Of a DNA stretch of 64,000 nucleotides, positions 12,501 to 20,719 are shown in pieces. This DNA comes from an uncultured Bacteroidales bacterium (GTDB lineage Bacteria > Bacteroidota > Bacteroidia > Bacteroidales > P3): the NCBI GenBank assembly GCA_905234695.1, contig CAJOHZ010000003.1:1-64000 (forward strand), read 5' to 3'. The notes beneath the pieces were generated by a model. That model did no database searches, was not told where the DNA came from, and saw nothing but the letters and a program-made list of their open reading frames with translations. Each line of letters starts with the position of its first letter. Positions within the stretch are counted from its first letter, which is position 1. The position numbers and the translations under genes are program-made.

Positions 12501-15500
12501 GGCCTATGGCGGCGGCAACGCGGCATCGGTGGATACGGCACATGTATATATCTTCGGAAAGGGCCTGGTAGACACCGTGTTCGGCGGCGGTAACGCAGCC
12601 ACGGTGTACGAGAAGGCCATCATCCACTGCAATGCCGACCCCGACTTGACCGGCGACGGCAATGAGAACAACATCAACTATCTCTTCGGAGGCAACAACC
12701 AAGCCACCATGTCCATCCTGCCCGACGTGTACTTGAACAGCGGTATGCTGTACAATGTATATGGCGGCGGCAACGCCGGCGCGATGATCGGTGAAGAGGC
12801 ACGGCGCGACATCTTCAACAAGGTTGTATCTCCGCTGAGCACCTACCTGATTGTGAACAGCAACCGGATTACGGTGCGCGGCAGCCTGTACGGCGGCTGC
12901 AACCAGGCCCGTGTGCTGAACGGGGCCTACGTGGATGTGCGCAACACCACCACGTCGGGTACGCCCTATGGCATCGAAAACCTCTACGGTGGCAACGATA
13001 TCAGCGACACGGTGATATGGACCCGCGTGGACATCAACGGCGGCGTGATACACAACCTCTACGGCGGCGGCAACGGCCACTACAACTACACCGCCCAGGG
13101 CTACCGCTACATCGTCACCCCCTACGGCGACGACAACGTGGAGCACGCCATCGCCGCGCGTACCAACGGCCGCCCCTATGTGGACACGACCTTCCTGAAC
13201 ATCCAGGGCGGCACCATCAACTCCAACATCTACGGCGGCGGATGGGCCGGTAACTGCGGCACGACGCGCACAGTAGTCAACGACACGATGAACTACAGCC
13301 TGGCCACCGACAACGGCGCCTATCTGGAAATCACCAGCGGCCCCACGGCCGGCCAGCGGTACGGCTACGCCCACATCTCGGGTAAGATATTCGGTGGCGG
13401 CGAAGGCCTGCTGGAGCGCGTGAGAGACCATGGCACCCACGTGGGCAACGTGAGCCGGAAGGCAATCACTGACCTGAAGCACGTGACAGTGCTGGGCGAA
13501 GCCTATGTCTACGCAGGCGGCAACGCAGGCGATGTGCAGGATGCAGTGCTGACCGTCCACTCCGAATGGAACCAGAAACTATCGGCCCTCTACGGAGGCT
13601 GCTACGGCTCGGATGTGCTAGGAACCTCGCGCGTGTACATGAACTGCGACACCATCGCGGGCACCAACCAGTACAACGTGCGCATGCTGTACGGCGGCAA
13701 CGACTTCACCGGCACGGTGAAGAAGAGCATCCTGACCGTAAACAACGGTAAATACTTCAATGTGTACGGCGCCGGCAACGGCGACTACCCGGCAGGCGAC
13801 TACGGCGCTTCCTACTCCCTGCCGAACAGCGAAGAGCCTACAGTGACCTTCAACAACGGCTACGTGGACAACAACCTGTACGGCGGCGGTGACATGGGCC
13901 TCTGCTACAAAGGCGACACCACCACCGCTCACTCGGATGCGGACGACTACGCCCACGTGACAGTGAATGTACACAACGGCCAATTCCGCAACCACATCTA
14001 CTGCGGCGCTCATGGTGCATCGAACGGCCGTCAACTGGTGTATGGTTTGAAGCAGTTGAACATGGACGGCGGTGTAGTGCGCTGGAGTATCTATGGCGGT
14101 TCGGAGAACGTGCACGACGGCTACCCCAACGAATGCATCGCTGCCAACAACACCACCCAACGTCCCTCGACCATCCTCAACATCGTGGGCGGACAGGTTC
14201 AGAACCGTCTCTACGGCGGCGGGTACCTGGGTAACATCTACGGCTCGGTCTACGTGAACGTGGGTAAAGACGCCGTGAATGACTCACCGGTGTGGACCAA
14301 CACATATAACGGCACGGCGACAGCCTATGCCGACTACAAACCCGTGTTTGTGTCAACGCTGGTGGCCGACACTGCAGAGTACCTCATGCCGCACGATATC
14401 TACCTGCTGAACTCCATCTACAACGGCTCCGACTGGGGCGAGGCCCACGGCGTTTATATCTTCAATGTGCCGGGCTTCTACGGCGGAGAAAGCCGCATCC
14501 TGATCGACGGACATGGATACAATACCTCAGCATCGAGTAGCGGCTCGTCACTGCCCTTCATGGACATCGCAGGTTCGCTGATGGGGTCGGGCACCTCGAC
14601 CGAAGGCGGCGACGTGCACCGCAACATCACCCTGCGCAACTACGGTAACTGGGCATGCCCCAATCCCTCGAAGGAACTGAACACCATCCAGCGCGCCGAC
14701 GAGGTGCTGCTGGACAGCGTATTCATCGCGCTGGCAGGCTACCAGGACGGCTACAGCGCCTATGTGTCGCCCAACTACAGCCTATGCCGCATCGACGACT
14801 TGATTATGCGCGACCGCAACGTAATCATGCTGAACTCCCCCTCGGTGTATATCGGTCAAGTGCAGTTCCAGCACCCCGACGGGACCCTTGTGGAGAGCAG
14901 TGCCGATAAGCTTGCCCTGAAGAACCTGGAGGTCGACCCCGTGCTGGTGGGCTCGTATGCCGACATGTGCGACACGGCGACCTACCACATCAAACCGTGC
15001 GACTCCATCTCCTTCTGCGACAGAATTGGCAGCAACCTCACCAACAATCCCTACACCAACCTCATCGTGGGCGACGGCGTATATGTGGATGTACTGCCCT
15101 TCATCGATGACGGTACCGGCCAACAGTTGTCGAGTGCCGTGTACGGCCCGGTGATGGGCTACGCCCGCCTGCTGTCGAACGACGACTACCAAGCCTACTT
15201 TACCGCCCGATACAAAGAAGATGGTATAAGCAACGATGACGACGGCGGATTCTTCTCAGGCTGCGTATGTGAGAACAACCTCGGCGACGACGACGAGCTC
15301 AACTACCGCAACTACGGTACCAACTTCCGCGTCTGGACCACCGGCAACGGCCAGTTCCGTCGCAGTAGGCATATCTCCATCGTGGCACACTCGAATGTTG
15401 ACTACGATAAGCGCGAACTATCCTATAACCAACGGGTCTACAGAACCTCGACCACCTCAGGACTCTACTACAACCCCTCGCTCATCAACGTGGAGGATGC

Positions 15501-18500
15501 GGAAGTCTTCCGCAACACCCCCGCTTCAGGCTATATCCAAGTGGACACCAGCCGCATAAGCGAAGATATCGCCAACGGCTTGAGCGATTTCGCCATCTCG
15601 ACGGGGTCCATCAACCTGCCACCCTCAGCCTCTGGACACTACTACACCATCAGCTCGGTGGAGATTGACGAGGAGAACGGCGGCGAGATGCGCCTCATCA
15701 CCGCCACATGGGACACCACCGGAGGAAACAACGATTGGTACTATATGGCCGGTGCCACAGAACACGACGGCTCCGCCATCCGCCTTGACCCGAACTACAC
15801 CTTCGGCCTAATGTTCACCAGCGGCGAGAACTTCTCGGGCAACTGCCCCGACCACGCGGCCAACGGCAACCTGCCAGAGGGTCTTACCTCCAGCAACTGT
15901 TTCTTGAAAACGGTTATCTCAGGCAACGCCAACCTCACCACCATCGGTGGCTACCACTCCGATATGGTGGACAACCTCAATAACGTCTCCCCGAAACTAA
16001 ACGTGACCCTCACCTACTCTACCAAATTCAGCCAGACATTGACGCGCGACGTGGTGTTTACCCTGTTCGAGTATGACGAGAACGGCCATTTGGTGTCGCC
16101 CATCGACATGGTGGTGACCATCTCGACAGTCATCAAGGACTTTGTCGACAACGAGGAGACCGTATTGGCTATGTACAACGACGGCTTCAGCGACGAATAC
16201 TCGCGCAAACTGATGCTGCCCGCCTCGCTGACTCGCCGCACACTGTACCTGAAAGCAGTCAAATGGGAACCCACAACCGATAATGCGGATTACTTCCACA
16301 TGACCACTGCCGACGCACTTCCAGCCGACAACGTCCATTTCGGCCTCACGCTGACTCCCGAGGAGGTCATCACCAACAACCAGACTCCCAACGCAGGCTG
16401 GACCGAAATCAACGTAGACCCGGCATCGGTAGACATCTTCTCTATCGTGCAGTCGGCCACCAACACCGACATGACCGGTCACAGCGGCTCCACTGTCGGT
16501 GTGCTGGACAAAATGGGAGCAACAGTGACAGAGGGCTGGGTGCCCTTCACCGAGAACGGAGGCGACGGTCTCTGTATCGGTACACTGGACGGCCGCTATG
16601 CCGCCGCCCTGAACGTCCGACTGATTTTTGACGGCATGCTGCACTACCCGAAAGACGCTGTCGTCGGCAAGGTGTACCTGAAGTTCTACTACACCTCGGG
16701 CGTGGACGATGGCTATATGACCACCTTGATTAACGTCAAGACCCGCCCCAAGGGCGACACCATCTACCTGGCCTCGGCCAACAGCATCACCCGCAACGGT
16801 GTGACTCTGCACCCCTTCAACTGGAACGGTCTCACACTCGATCCCAGCATCCTGCCCACAAAAGATCAGGACGGTATCGGCGCAACACCCATCGGCACAG
16901 GCAAGAGCCCTGGACGCTACGTGCAGACCTTCGCCCAAGCCCTGCATTCGAACGTCTATCAAGACGGCGACGTGATTGCCATCATGGACAGCGTGGTGAT
17001 GACCGGTGAGGAGAACTACACCCTGCGCGGCTCTGACTATAGTTTAGTGCGCTTCATCCGCTACACCGGTACCCACTGGCAGATGCCCGGCAAGGCAGGC
17101 GCCTATCGTGGCCCGCTGATTGTGCTGAGAGACAACAGCCAGTTCGTCTGCTACAACACCCACTTCGACGGCGGCGGACTGACGAAGGTTAAACGGGGAA
17201 ACAACGCACGTCCAGCCAGATGCTTATATTCACTTGACGGAAGCAGCATACCCATAGACATCGTCGATAATAGCACCATCCCTGCAACCTTTGACTGTCT
17301 GAAAGCCCAAGACGGGCAATGGTACGACACCTTGGGAAGCAGCAGCAAGGACACCATCTGCGCCCACGGACCCATATTCATGGTGCTGGACGAATCCAAG
17401 GTGGTGCTGAACAACAAGGTGACGATAGCGAACAACTTCAACGCCGCCACCGGTGCAGGTGGCGATACGCTGTTCGGCGGCGCCATCCTCGTTCGCGGCA
17501 CGAACTCGAAGACCCCAGATGTCACCCTGCTGAATAACGTGACGATAGAGAAGAACGTGGTGAACCGTGCCGCTGCGATGACAAACCACAAGTCGACCGG
17601 CGCCGTCCACCTGCATCAAGGCAAACTGGAGCTGGGCTCGTCGCACGAGAGTTCATCGGTGAACATCACCCGCAACTACTACTACACCTTCGGTTCCAGC
17701 CCCGCCCCCTACACCGACGCCAGCGCCTCGGCCACAAAATACGTTTTCGACCCGACCCACATGGCCTCGCTGTCGAATGTCTTCCTGACACGCACGCCCG
17801 CCTCGTTGCCCCTCGACCCGGTGATGGACGATGCGATAAGCGACTACATCTCGTACAAATACAAGATACCTGCAAGCACCCGCATCAGCGTGAACAAATG
17901 GTTCCCCGGACGCGGCGCACATGTGCGCGACACCATCCAGATCGCCAACGTGACGGTGGCAAAGCAGCTGTGGGCCCAGTACGCACTGACCAACGGAAAC
18001 TTCCAGAACGATTCGGTGGAAACAACAAACGAGAACCCGTTCTACCACGCCACCCTCTCGCCCTACCGCATCTATCTGCAACGCTGCTCGACTTTCCAGA
18101 AACAGCTTTACACCGAGGACGGCGCCGGGAATCCCACCCACGTGCTGTACAGCCCTGCGGGTGGAAACATCTACCACCGCTCGGCAGTGGAGTACCGTGC
18201 GGGCGCATACTCGCAATGTCCCGACGGAGTTGACACGCTAATCTTCAACGTGTGCAGCGGATTCTATCCCTACACCTTCAAATGGGAGCGCAAGAACGGT
18301 GAAAACTGGAACACCTTCCGCACCTATACCACCCCCTACCCTGAAGACGAGGTACTGGCCGACGCAACCTACGCCAAGGCTGTCTCCTCGAACAGCGACA
18401 CCACCTTGGCCTACGGCATGGTAATGCCCAAAGGCACCACCGACCTGGCCAACCACTACCGTGTGACGGCCACCAACCTGCTGGGCTGCGAACTTCAGAA

Positions 18501-20706
18501 AGAGGTGGAAATCCAATGCGAGCTGTCCACCTCGGCAGAGACGGGCATCACCTACTCGGCTGTGCCCGAAGAGAAGTTCACTGACACCATACACAACGCC
18601 AGCCACCACGCCAAGGCCACCCGTACCTACCGCGGCTATACCACCTCGCTGGTGGTGCAGCCTGCCGGTGAGGGATGGGGTACCGCGGCCGCCTATTGGG
18701 ACTACAACGAAGACCCCTCGTCGATCATCGACTTGGCCAATACCGTCTTCTGCCCCGGCCAGCGGTTCGACCTGCATGCTTCACCCAACTCTGGCTACAA
18801 GTTCCTGATGTGGGACTTCGACCCCTTCGACAACCAGTCTACGGGATACATCAAGCCCAACACCAACGACCAAATCTACGCCTACTTCGCCCCGGAGGGC
18901 TACTGGAAAGACGCTGTGACCACAGAACCCGTTGGCTATGAGACCCGCTACAACGGCGATGTACACATCACCAACGAGAACGGTCTGGCCTGGCTCATCA
19001 GCGTGGTCAACGGTTTCAACGGACAGCAGATTCGCTCCTTCTACTTCGACACGGTCTTCATCCACGATGCCGCACACGGCGGAAAAGACCTGTACGATAT
19101 GAAGGCGTACCTGTGGACTCCTGTCGGCACCCGGGCATACAAGTTCCGCGGTCACTTCCTCGCCGACGAGAACGTGGTCATCAAAGGCCTCATCGTCGAC
19201 GAGCCGCAGATGGACTACGCGGGTATGTTCGCCCACCTCGACTCGGCAGTCATTGACAATGTGGTACTGCAACGCACCATCGTCCACGGCCACCAGTATG
19301 TCGGCGGACTGGCCGGTGCAGCCACCCACACCAAGGTAACCGACTGCCAGGTGGTGGACCACAACCCAGAAGGCGCCCTCATGTCGAACATCACGACCAA
19401 CTATGCCAGCGGCGGTCTCATCGGCAAGGCCGAAGACTGCGAAATGACTGGCATCACGACAGGCGCGAAGTTCATGGGCAGCGCCGTCTACTGCGGCGGT
19501 ATCATCGGCCTCGGCAACAACGTGAAGATATACGGCACGCAAGGCCGCTACATGCCCCGTCTGACGGCAGTGTACAGCGGCGGTACCGCGGGCTATATCA
19601 CCGGAGACGCCGACACCTCGGTATCGGCAGCCAAACGCGCCATCCATAGTTCGCATGTCGCCAACAACTACGTCCGTATCGAGAACCAAGGCAGCGCCCA
19701 GAACGTGGGCGGCTTGGTGGGCTTCGCCCAGAACACGTTGCTGGAGAACAACTACGTCTATGGCAGCACGGAGGGCACCACACTGCCCACCAGCGGCAGC
19801 CTGTCGGGCGGTATCGGCGCCGAGTTGTCGACGGGCGTGACCACCCGCAACTGCTACTACGCGGCAGGAACCGACCCGCGCGCTATCGGATATAACGAGC
19901 CTGGCAACCGCACAAGCGACACCGCCACCTTCCTCGGCAGCGGCAACAGCGTACGGATGAGCCAGCCGGCCTATGGCACAGACAACCTGGTGTTGGCCCT
20001 CAACAAGTGGGTACGCCAGCATCCCGACCAGGGCTTCTCGCTCTGGCGGTCGGACAACGCCGACGAGAACCAAGGCTACCCCGTGTTCGGCACGCCCGAC
20101 ATCATCCCGGTGTACGACACCGTGACGGGACGGAGTTGCGACTATTACGAGTTTGACGGTGTGCGCTACTACGAGAGCGGCGAATACCGCCACAGTGTAG
20201 TGGACAGCACCGAGATGGTGGACAGCATCTACACGCTGCTGCTGACCATTGACAGCAACATGACGACCACGCTGCTCGACACCATCGAACCGGGAACTGA
20301 CTACGAAGGCTACGGATTCTACCTGACCGCCGCCGAAATCGACCTGCTGCGCCGCACAGCACAGGAGGAGGGTTCGGCTACGGTAGTGGTGACTGACACG
20401 CTGCAAACCATCCACGGATGTGACAGCATCGTGATACTCTACCTCACCTTCCACACCGAAGGCATCACCCCGACGACTCCCTTGCGCATGAACGTCTACC
20501 CCAACCCGACGACCCACCACGTAACCGTGGAGGCCACCGGAATGCAGGAGGTGGAGGTGTATGACGCAGTGAGCCGCCGCGTGGCCCACCGCCGAGTGGA
20601 GAGCGACCAATGCCTCATCGACCTGTCCAGCTGCGCCGCCGGCACCTACTACCTGCGCGTCCACACCACGACAGGCACCGTCATCCAAAAAGTCATCAAA
20701 CGATAA
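517..20706 (+). CDS. Giant T9SS-exported surface protein with beta-helix repeats (6729 aa)
   Basis: Predicted exported cell-surface or secreted protein, probably an adhesin; no enzyme domain was recognised. The frame is open from 373, but the ATG at 517 is preferred because it begins a good signal peptide (MHYTLAKKALFTVLLTAGG... cut near TALA). In order: chitobiase/Fn3-associated-like segments with the motif YTxDGSTP (near 3360, 3620 and 5555); GLUG-type VGGLVGY/GGIVGYQ repeats near 6730-6850; a long region rich in V(Y/F)GGGN turns (8512-14235) that should fold as a right-handed beta helix; Ig- and PKD-like segments; more VGGLxG repeats near 19300-19750; CDSIvxLxLT repeats; and a C-terminal T9SS type A sorting domain (NVYPNPTTHHVTVEA to the end). 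It is extremely long even for T9SS cargo. The 70-aa and lipoprotein genes follow directly. Confidence 0.9.
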   Translation: MHYTLAKKALFTVLLTAGGLLSTSTALALSGKTTGSNPMPTARRVAMQAVCTTPTLSTNSDAFHGEYVIGSCAATDTLYYAFGSAPDLSDPDCARVTDGTGTPTPGGGNISVDGASEGDVLYVVAWRNGNDPSAVATYTIHRYSPPTVQRHTSTHELRVTNGNTGYGTDNKVYYTTEGNPTLLDSHLDQNINAIDCSTLAMGTTFQLCVIGDTKFPSAEVNYSASRFARPNIVGYIPYREAEGGVGAQDATGTVHSDPGTCIYINTTHFDSPGVLTDPNPFDASTYDVKVTTGSSISLQAAEFKMVAASCTPSEYGDNFTSMVNHITPAYTGFWAMGYTDGEGVTHYMSFDPDNLILRTITQFDNTCLWMRDNTYHDLYYTREGVRYYLTAQGLYLRASSTLPGNEDWALDGNHLLHLGHGGSGITIRRVMYSDGEWMLTVLESGERLEIRHDVQQASVASGSYPIVRSFTLDSIASTAEGTATDGFSNHPYRTWLAFDSENESYSLSVYPTLILETRSTPTHKRYYFVDDESRTHEYFVYANRAYTDVYAMPSVTSHVEELHPNANITYDWNVSGDAAPCFVSLDGTNSSQVLRRNNTTAAHPLEGTLQVTAHYDNNGLTADAESAPIALFAESVTTLTYRNNSGTQSAFADGQLYLLANYGDNDYTLDLDGEAVAVGNVTRPSRVWRIRQTTYEAHTAYTLYNELENKYLVAWNDTAYNTNRAAAHLVSPGDLPNASDHLFVLTPHADDENGTSVTLQPYSLAYGRTPALPYSLAPTNGTLAADAAVRQLNSDRSWYQEWTTDYNKHYNESQPSAFYLTRWQLQTPHLAPPIVSMDPEGVVTLASVTAGPIGLTYGTDYRIVYQVNEGSGWGGWLTYDPDNKPELSQNHQLQARIEGMGSYSYLSVSAISETFTARKVMTPVPAQDGNDISFTCDHATDGTPVEGRVYYTVDGSTPDEGDILYTAPSDPMPTSCGIKSIGFADNCLKSDVYNFTYDAELNLTVSTAQSDAPYTVTMTVDNSPSLIAGTHYKICYTLDGTTPTASSTEYDYANGLTIPGYAFIKAKAFPLDALDGHSYSTSTEQRLFVGEQLYAFTYVSNGGNANDTNALQPSAEGEPVNSNVPHINMIWTGPRTAYVNSTTGDLFYNAYHDAFLAVEDEHYALVSTPVASHASLWIYGGTTGDNAHTLRTRVNGNNYYVVFDPSLSYPTNGGDWIATTTPNGSDYQKAVAYRMDTIRHAHSVVVTPEGEHTLQYDLLQPEAWDATVAGINADRYPMDGNWASLRSGDVFQFRVAIDVAIDEAVCPEHLDCAIYRGAADDEVWQNWHYSFQTLQFYQRAEEFTTHTATHLTGVDEHTTVVWDNGSGNLGASGSLGSYFTYAVSGDQNETVTLTRNGTSTGSGPNFGTVLGVTVTFTPAVGAPINFGRKVGHIYAETSASVPTLNSISGYKIQPHGSSQYLSLTPGSAVDYPEYNYLTGERIASLQSDYMSAATWDIKTTRNISDGVTVYRLHNLTATYDSVLWHTLAEQSVNTKGTLYLYDRTSDEAHNWRIEQGNPFAGYQTTHFDFMLRTYAGGYYTISPYCNTYGLEPTESPMSSQRLSLAAKTPAESAKHSHISTAYTLWGEGHNAAGPATFWKSRWTIAAATLTEPIITMTPDGTVTFNHRESATLGSHLKFYYTTDGSTPTTSSSLYDPAAKPVLTYGQTLNAIAHLDAAVPAAGYSAGSSPVETFTPTKCATPVFVIDGSSFTFTHTEGDTVVYSINNGEPHWNSPLGTSIYLYDGESVPVHTGDLFLAHAFRTNCFESDLVSHSLASLWISPTYTAGVGTSTPPSITLAAKYTAGYEERDAEPGHYAIYWTTNDAADLNNLDPNNLPAGVHLYSGPVNTAEVFPLRTPLIFRAVAISAGSQTLYNASDEYHQTVLWGYESSSTLANGSGTEGSPYEVRTAGDLMTVVSNPSYHASGLYFRVMNDLDITGCGIPSIAAPNFAGHWDGNYKVITGASQPLFDVVNGAHIYNVILDNPAIESTTNANGDCGAICNEANGATVIWNSGIRNSNNNHGNMVKGTRYVGGLVGYLNGTSRVVNCYNYAHVSSTNTAGGIVGYQATASTASAQGAIVFNCVNYGNVSGTSVAAVVNGNYTNNVGNTGLNTYNFFRHGIALSGTRVYDVSGEADPRFLTRWEFYRYILNSNKELCAWWLPSGAAVGKWVLDTAIASYPIVKTWGFYYSPINPNYEAASTEANAYEGKKLGTLTVHLNRGSHGSGASSKTITLTITDMDTVNYDYNYYKVQMPYYQDHFAYASEAWIVTGWDITSMVGGTTGTFSTLGDNAYNFADRNCTAKDIYATSGRVFAQGGYFNVPEGVTEITVNAHWANAIYLSEKYYDYTNSGTYGSTFDVTCYGSRGDTYNGATVRHTLSDAMNAVTDSGTVYDHAIVLVGNYRTIGDVWYKSDYRPFTVMSVDEDNDHEPDYRISHAGGGRILINPVRFDFVALTGLGMPTKVNTTNAGPAALPIYRPKGHFEITETALAHFWQVEYDRYSAGDKHTEPLILLNGTYEQFVTANVAGTCNRTLYIHVGGHAWFKKFNQGCHYENASTTYYCPVTATGGDYNEFYLSGIYHPDVANNVGNVYLFANGGHFKKYASGGQTQINGNATVKADHILAWEFYGGGTNATINGGKNITGSIDVTINNSIVGIYAGGPQAGDMAAGETVTTRATNTIFGTYYGAGYGGTSILTKTDQAQSNPADSWLPNKLRDYRPGVLSGSSISVSYGAEFIPYSKSLDVSRVARFHTNYASLSKANTNGVTSTLTDCTVKNNYYGAGFVGVVTGNVTSTLTNTHIMGSAFGAGNSATAPKCQVYKTPEPAYYNAVKYDYWTGYYTFPLEEESPKEYTWVHVGSLTSPYLTTWEGDGEKTIKTTQSLDNLGQVTGNVTLTIEGNSVIDGSVCGGGDEAPMTGNTMVTVKDNSRVRDRVFGGGNLAAVNSGTATVTIGENGQSGSAHRPYIGHTVYGGGNAADLGGNSTVNIYEGIMGSVYGGGNKGSVTGNSTVNVQGGFIGYTIGKDNGVESFSVAPEPIHPATGRDRAFCGVYGGGFGVGTTVTGTATVTIGAASSMNGDVKVYGSVYGGGEAGQVGGGYKDAHLTTGASLSSGYYYFDFGTGKFVRTTSGTALEGTDYYTYVAPTFDRTTTSVTLLSDGVKTVDIAGAVYGGGRGYYYILNEEGVLDGTEVSFQRPIAGAVYGNTSVTSGTVGQDTNWLHVGSLTYTAEFDIAEEYKVLDPDLKSSGAVFWEQNLYVYDLDNLNFKEITPDLVAVRVRARAKNGGEKIVNISAGDYDDDLQYYISFGRVSMAGGGERGPVFGSTAFYHSGSDHLLLDDRRTKYSSTATGGNCTVTVHSGKIGDVQYHEQRVEGVVKNVGEVYGDIFGGGLMSDAYGVTRIIFDGPTAWCLGDVYGGGNMGAVYASRRASESATTTAIQVDFQKGWARNVHSGNQLADLGAGCNEILNIGVPAYVGIADNDARHEETLISESCYGGCGFSPSKGNTTVTMYSGCVGYVRSGYPINTAGYGEAGDEMTEGSKGDVVPNNQDLLSYEGNVYGSGFGPLAEVLTSHVIIHGGRIRNGVFGGGELAAVIDRSEDLPVSTFHYRHLLEEGNLDEADITYKPGAANLMRTNVEVFGGTMSMVCGGGRGYTSFLKVLAQTPGAIMGNARVYIAGGTVDSVHYPAALGGGCVYGGGLEGIVTGNCYVHVVKGTVKNRVFGGGRGFSGALTGEYADPEEDVANRSTTDAGSVKGNVYVTIKDTTISATTYAPTICGGVYGGGEGSVYYGSRGHYIDKDTVAIVEGNVIVNISAGTIGGGHTETNMSAHGSFAGGRIAPVHGYANIHVFGTTDIAGVFGGNDITGYVSGKDRPATSTHLSTYAGASGITRDTASTYVRIDGSATVGRVFGGGNGDYNYYGDPVYDYLHLSKPVQPSSYVDIDMNRTTMSAGKPATSFVSQAYGGGNAASVDTAHVYIFGKGLVDTVFGGGNAATVYEKAIIHCNADPDLTGDGNENNINYLFGGNNQATMSILPDVYLNSGMLYNVYGGGNAGAMIGEEARRDIFNKVVSPLSTYLIVNSNRITVRGSLYGGCNQARVLNGAYVDVRNTTTSGTPYGIENLYGGNDISDTVIWTRVDINGGVIHNLYGGGNGHYNYTAQGYRYIVTPYGDDNVEHAIAARTNGRPYVDTTFLNIQGGTINSNIYGGGWAGNCGTTRTVVNDTMNYSLATDNGAYLEITSGPTAGQRYGYAHISGKIFGGGEGLLERVRDHGTHVGNVSRKAITDLKHVTVLGEAYVYAGGNAGDVQDAVLTVHSEWNQKLSALYGGCYGSDVLGTSRVYMNCDTIAGTNQYNVRMLYGGNDFTGTVKKSILTVNNGKYFNVYGAGNGDYPAGDYGASYSLPNSEEPTVTFNNGYVDNNLYGGGDMGLCYKGDTTTAHSDADDYAHVTVNVHNGQFRNHIYCGAHGASNGRQLVYGLKQLNMDGGVVRWSIYGGSENVHDGYPNECIAANNTTQRPSTILNIVGGQVQNRLYGGGYLGNIYGSVYVNVGKDAVNDSPVWTNTYNGTATAYADYKPVFVSTLVADTAEYLMPHDIYLLNSIYNGSDWGEAHGVYIFNVPGFYGGESRILIDGHGYNTSASSSGSSLPFMDIAGSLMGSGTSTEGGDVHRNITLRNYGNWACPNPSKELNTIQRADEVLLDSVFIALAGYQDGYSAYVSPNYSLCRIDDLIMRDRNVIMLNSPSVYIGQVQFQHPDGTLVESSADKLALKNLEVDPVLVGSYADMCDTATYHIKPCDSISFCDRIGSNLTNNPYTNLIVGDGVYVDVLPFIDDGTGQQLSSAVYGPVMGYARLLSNDDYQAYFTARYKEDGISNDDDGGFFSGCVCENNLGDDDELNYRNYGTNFRVWTTGNGQFRRSRHISIVAHSNVDYDKRELSYNQRVYRTSTTSGLYYNPSLINVEDAEVFRNTPASGYIQVDTSRISEDIANGLSDFAISTGSINLPPSASGHYYTISSVEIDEENGGEMRLITATWDTTGGNNDWYYMAGATEHDGSAIRLDPNYTFGLMFTSGENFSGNCPDHAANGNLPEGLTSSNCFLKTVISGNANLTTIGGYHSDMVDNLNNVSPKLNVTLTYSTKFSQTLTRDVVFTLFEYDENGHLVSPIDMVVTISTVIKDFVDNEETVLAMYNDGFSDEYSRKLMLPASLTRRTLYLKAVKWEPTTDNADYFHMTTADALPADNVHFGLTLTPEEVITNNQTPNAGWTEINVDPASVDIFSIVQSATNTDMTGHSGSTVGVLDKMGATVTEGWVPFTENGGDGLCIGTLDGRYAAALNVRLIFDGMLHYPKDAVVGKVYLKFYYTSGVDDGYMTTLINVKTRPKGDTIYLASANSITRNGVTLHPFNWNGLTLDPSILPTKDQDGIGATPIGTGKSPGRYVQTFAQALHSNVYQDGDVIAIMDSVVMTGEENYTLRGSDYSLVRFIRYTGTHWQMPGKAGAYRGPLIVLRDNSQFVCYNTHFDGGGLTKVKRGNNARPARCLYSLDGSSIPIDIVDNSTIPATFDCLKAQDGQWYDTLGSSSKDTICAHGPIFMVLDESKVVLNNKVTIANNFNAATGAGGDTLFGGAILVRGTNSKTPDVTLLNNVTIEKNVVNRAAAMTNHKSTGAVHLHQGKLELGSSHESSSVNITRNYYYTFGSSPAPYTDASASATKYVFDPTHMASLSNVFLTRTPASLPLDPVMDDAISDYISYKYKIPASTRISVNKWFPGRGAHVRDTIQIANVTVAKQLWAQYALTNGNFQNDSVETTNENPFYHATLSPYRIYLQRCSTFQKQLYTEDGAGNPTHVLYSPAGGNIYHRSAVEYRAGAYSQCPDGVDTLIFNVCSGFYPYTFKWERKNGENWNTFRTYTTPYPEDEVLADATYAKAVSSNSDTTLAYGMVMPKGTTDLANHYRVTATNLLGCELQKEVEIQCELSTSAETGITYSAVPEEKFTDTIHNASHHAKATRTYRGYTTSLVVQPAGEGWGTAAAYWDYNEDPSSIIDLANTVFCPGQRFDLHASPNSGYKFLMWDFDPFDNQSTGYIKPNTNDQIYAYFAPEGYWKDAVTTEPVGYETRYNGDVHITNENGLAWLISVVNGFNGQQIRSFYFDTVFIHDAAHGGKDLYDMKAYLWTPVGTRAYKFRGHFLADENVVIKGLIVDEPQMDYAGMFAHLDSAVIDNVVLQRTIVHGHQYVGGLAGAATHTKVTDCQVVDHNPEGALMSNITTNYASGGLIGKAEDCEMTGITTGAKFMGSAVYCGGIIGLGNNVKIYGTQGRYMPRLTAVYSGGTAGYITGDADTSVSAAKRAIHSSHVANNYVRIENQGSAQNVGGLVGFAQNTLLENNYVYGSTEGTTLPTSGSLSGGIGAELSTGVTTRNCYYAAGTDPRAIGYNEPGNRTSDTATFLGSGNSVRMSQPAYGTDNLVLALNKWVRQHPDQGFSLWRSDNADENQGYPVFGTPDIIPVYDTVTGRSCDYYEFDGVRYYESGEYRHSVVDSTEMVDSIYTLLLTIDSNMTTTLLDTIEPGTDYEGYGFYLTAAEIDLLRRTAQEEGSATVVVTDTLQTIHGCDSIVILYLTFHTEGITPTTPLRMNVYPNPTTHHVTVEATGMQEVEVYDAVSRRVAHRRVESDQCLIDLSSCAAGTYYLRVHTTTGTVIQKVIKR
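8512..14235 (+). repeat. Coding repeat region: V(Y/F)GGGN beta-helix turns
   Basis: About 1900 codons of the giant gene carry dozens of copies of VYGGGN, VFGGGN, IYGGGW or LYGGCN, typically 30-60 residues apart and alternating with TVNI- or TVTI-type beta strands. At DNA level the motif is often TACGGCGGCGG, so the region is a large field of similar sequence that could recombine or misassemble. Regular G-rich turns between short beta strands are typical of parallel beta helices; the fold itself is inferred. Confidence 0.75.
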
Positions 20707-20719
20707 AAACATCACTACC

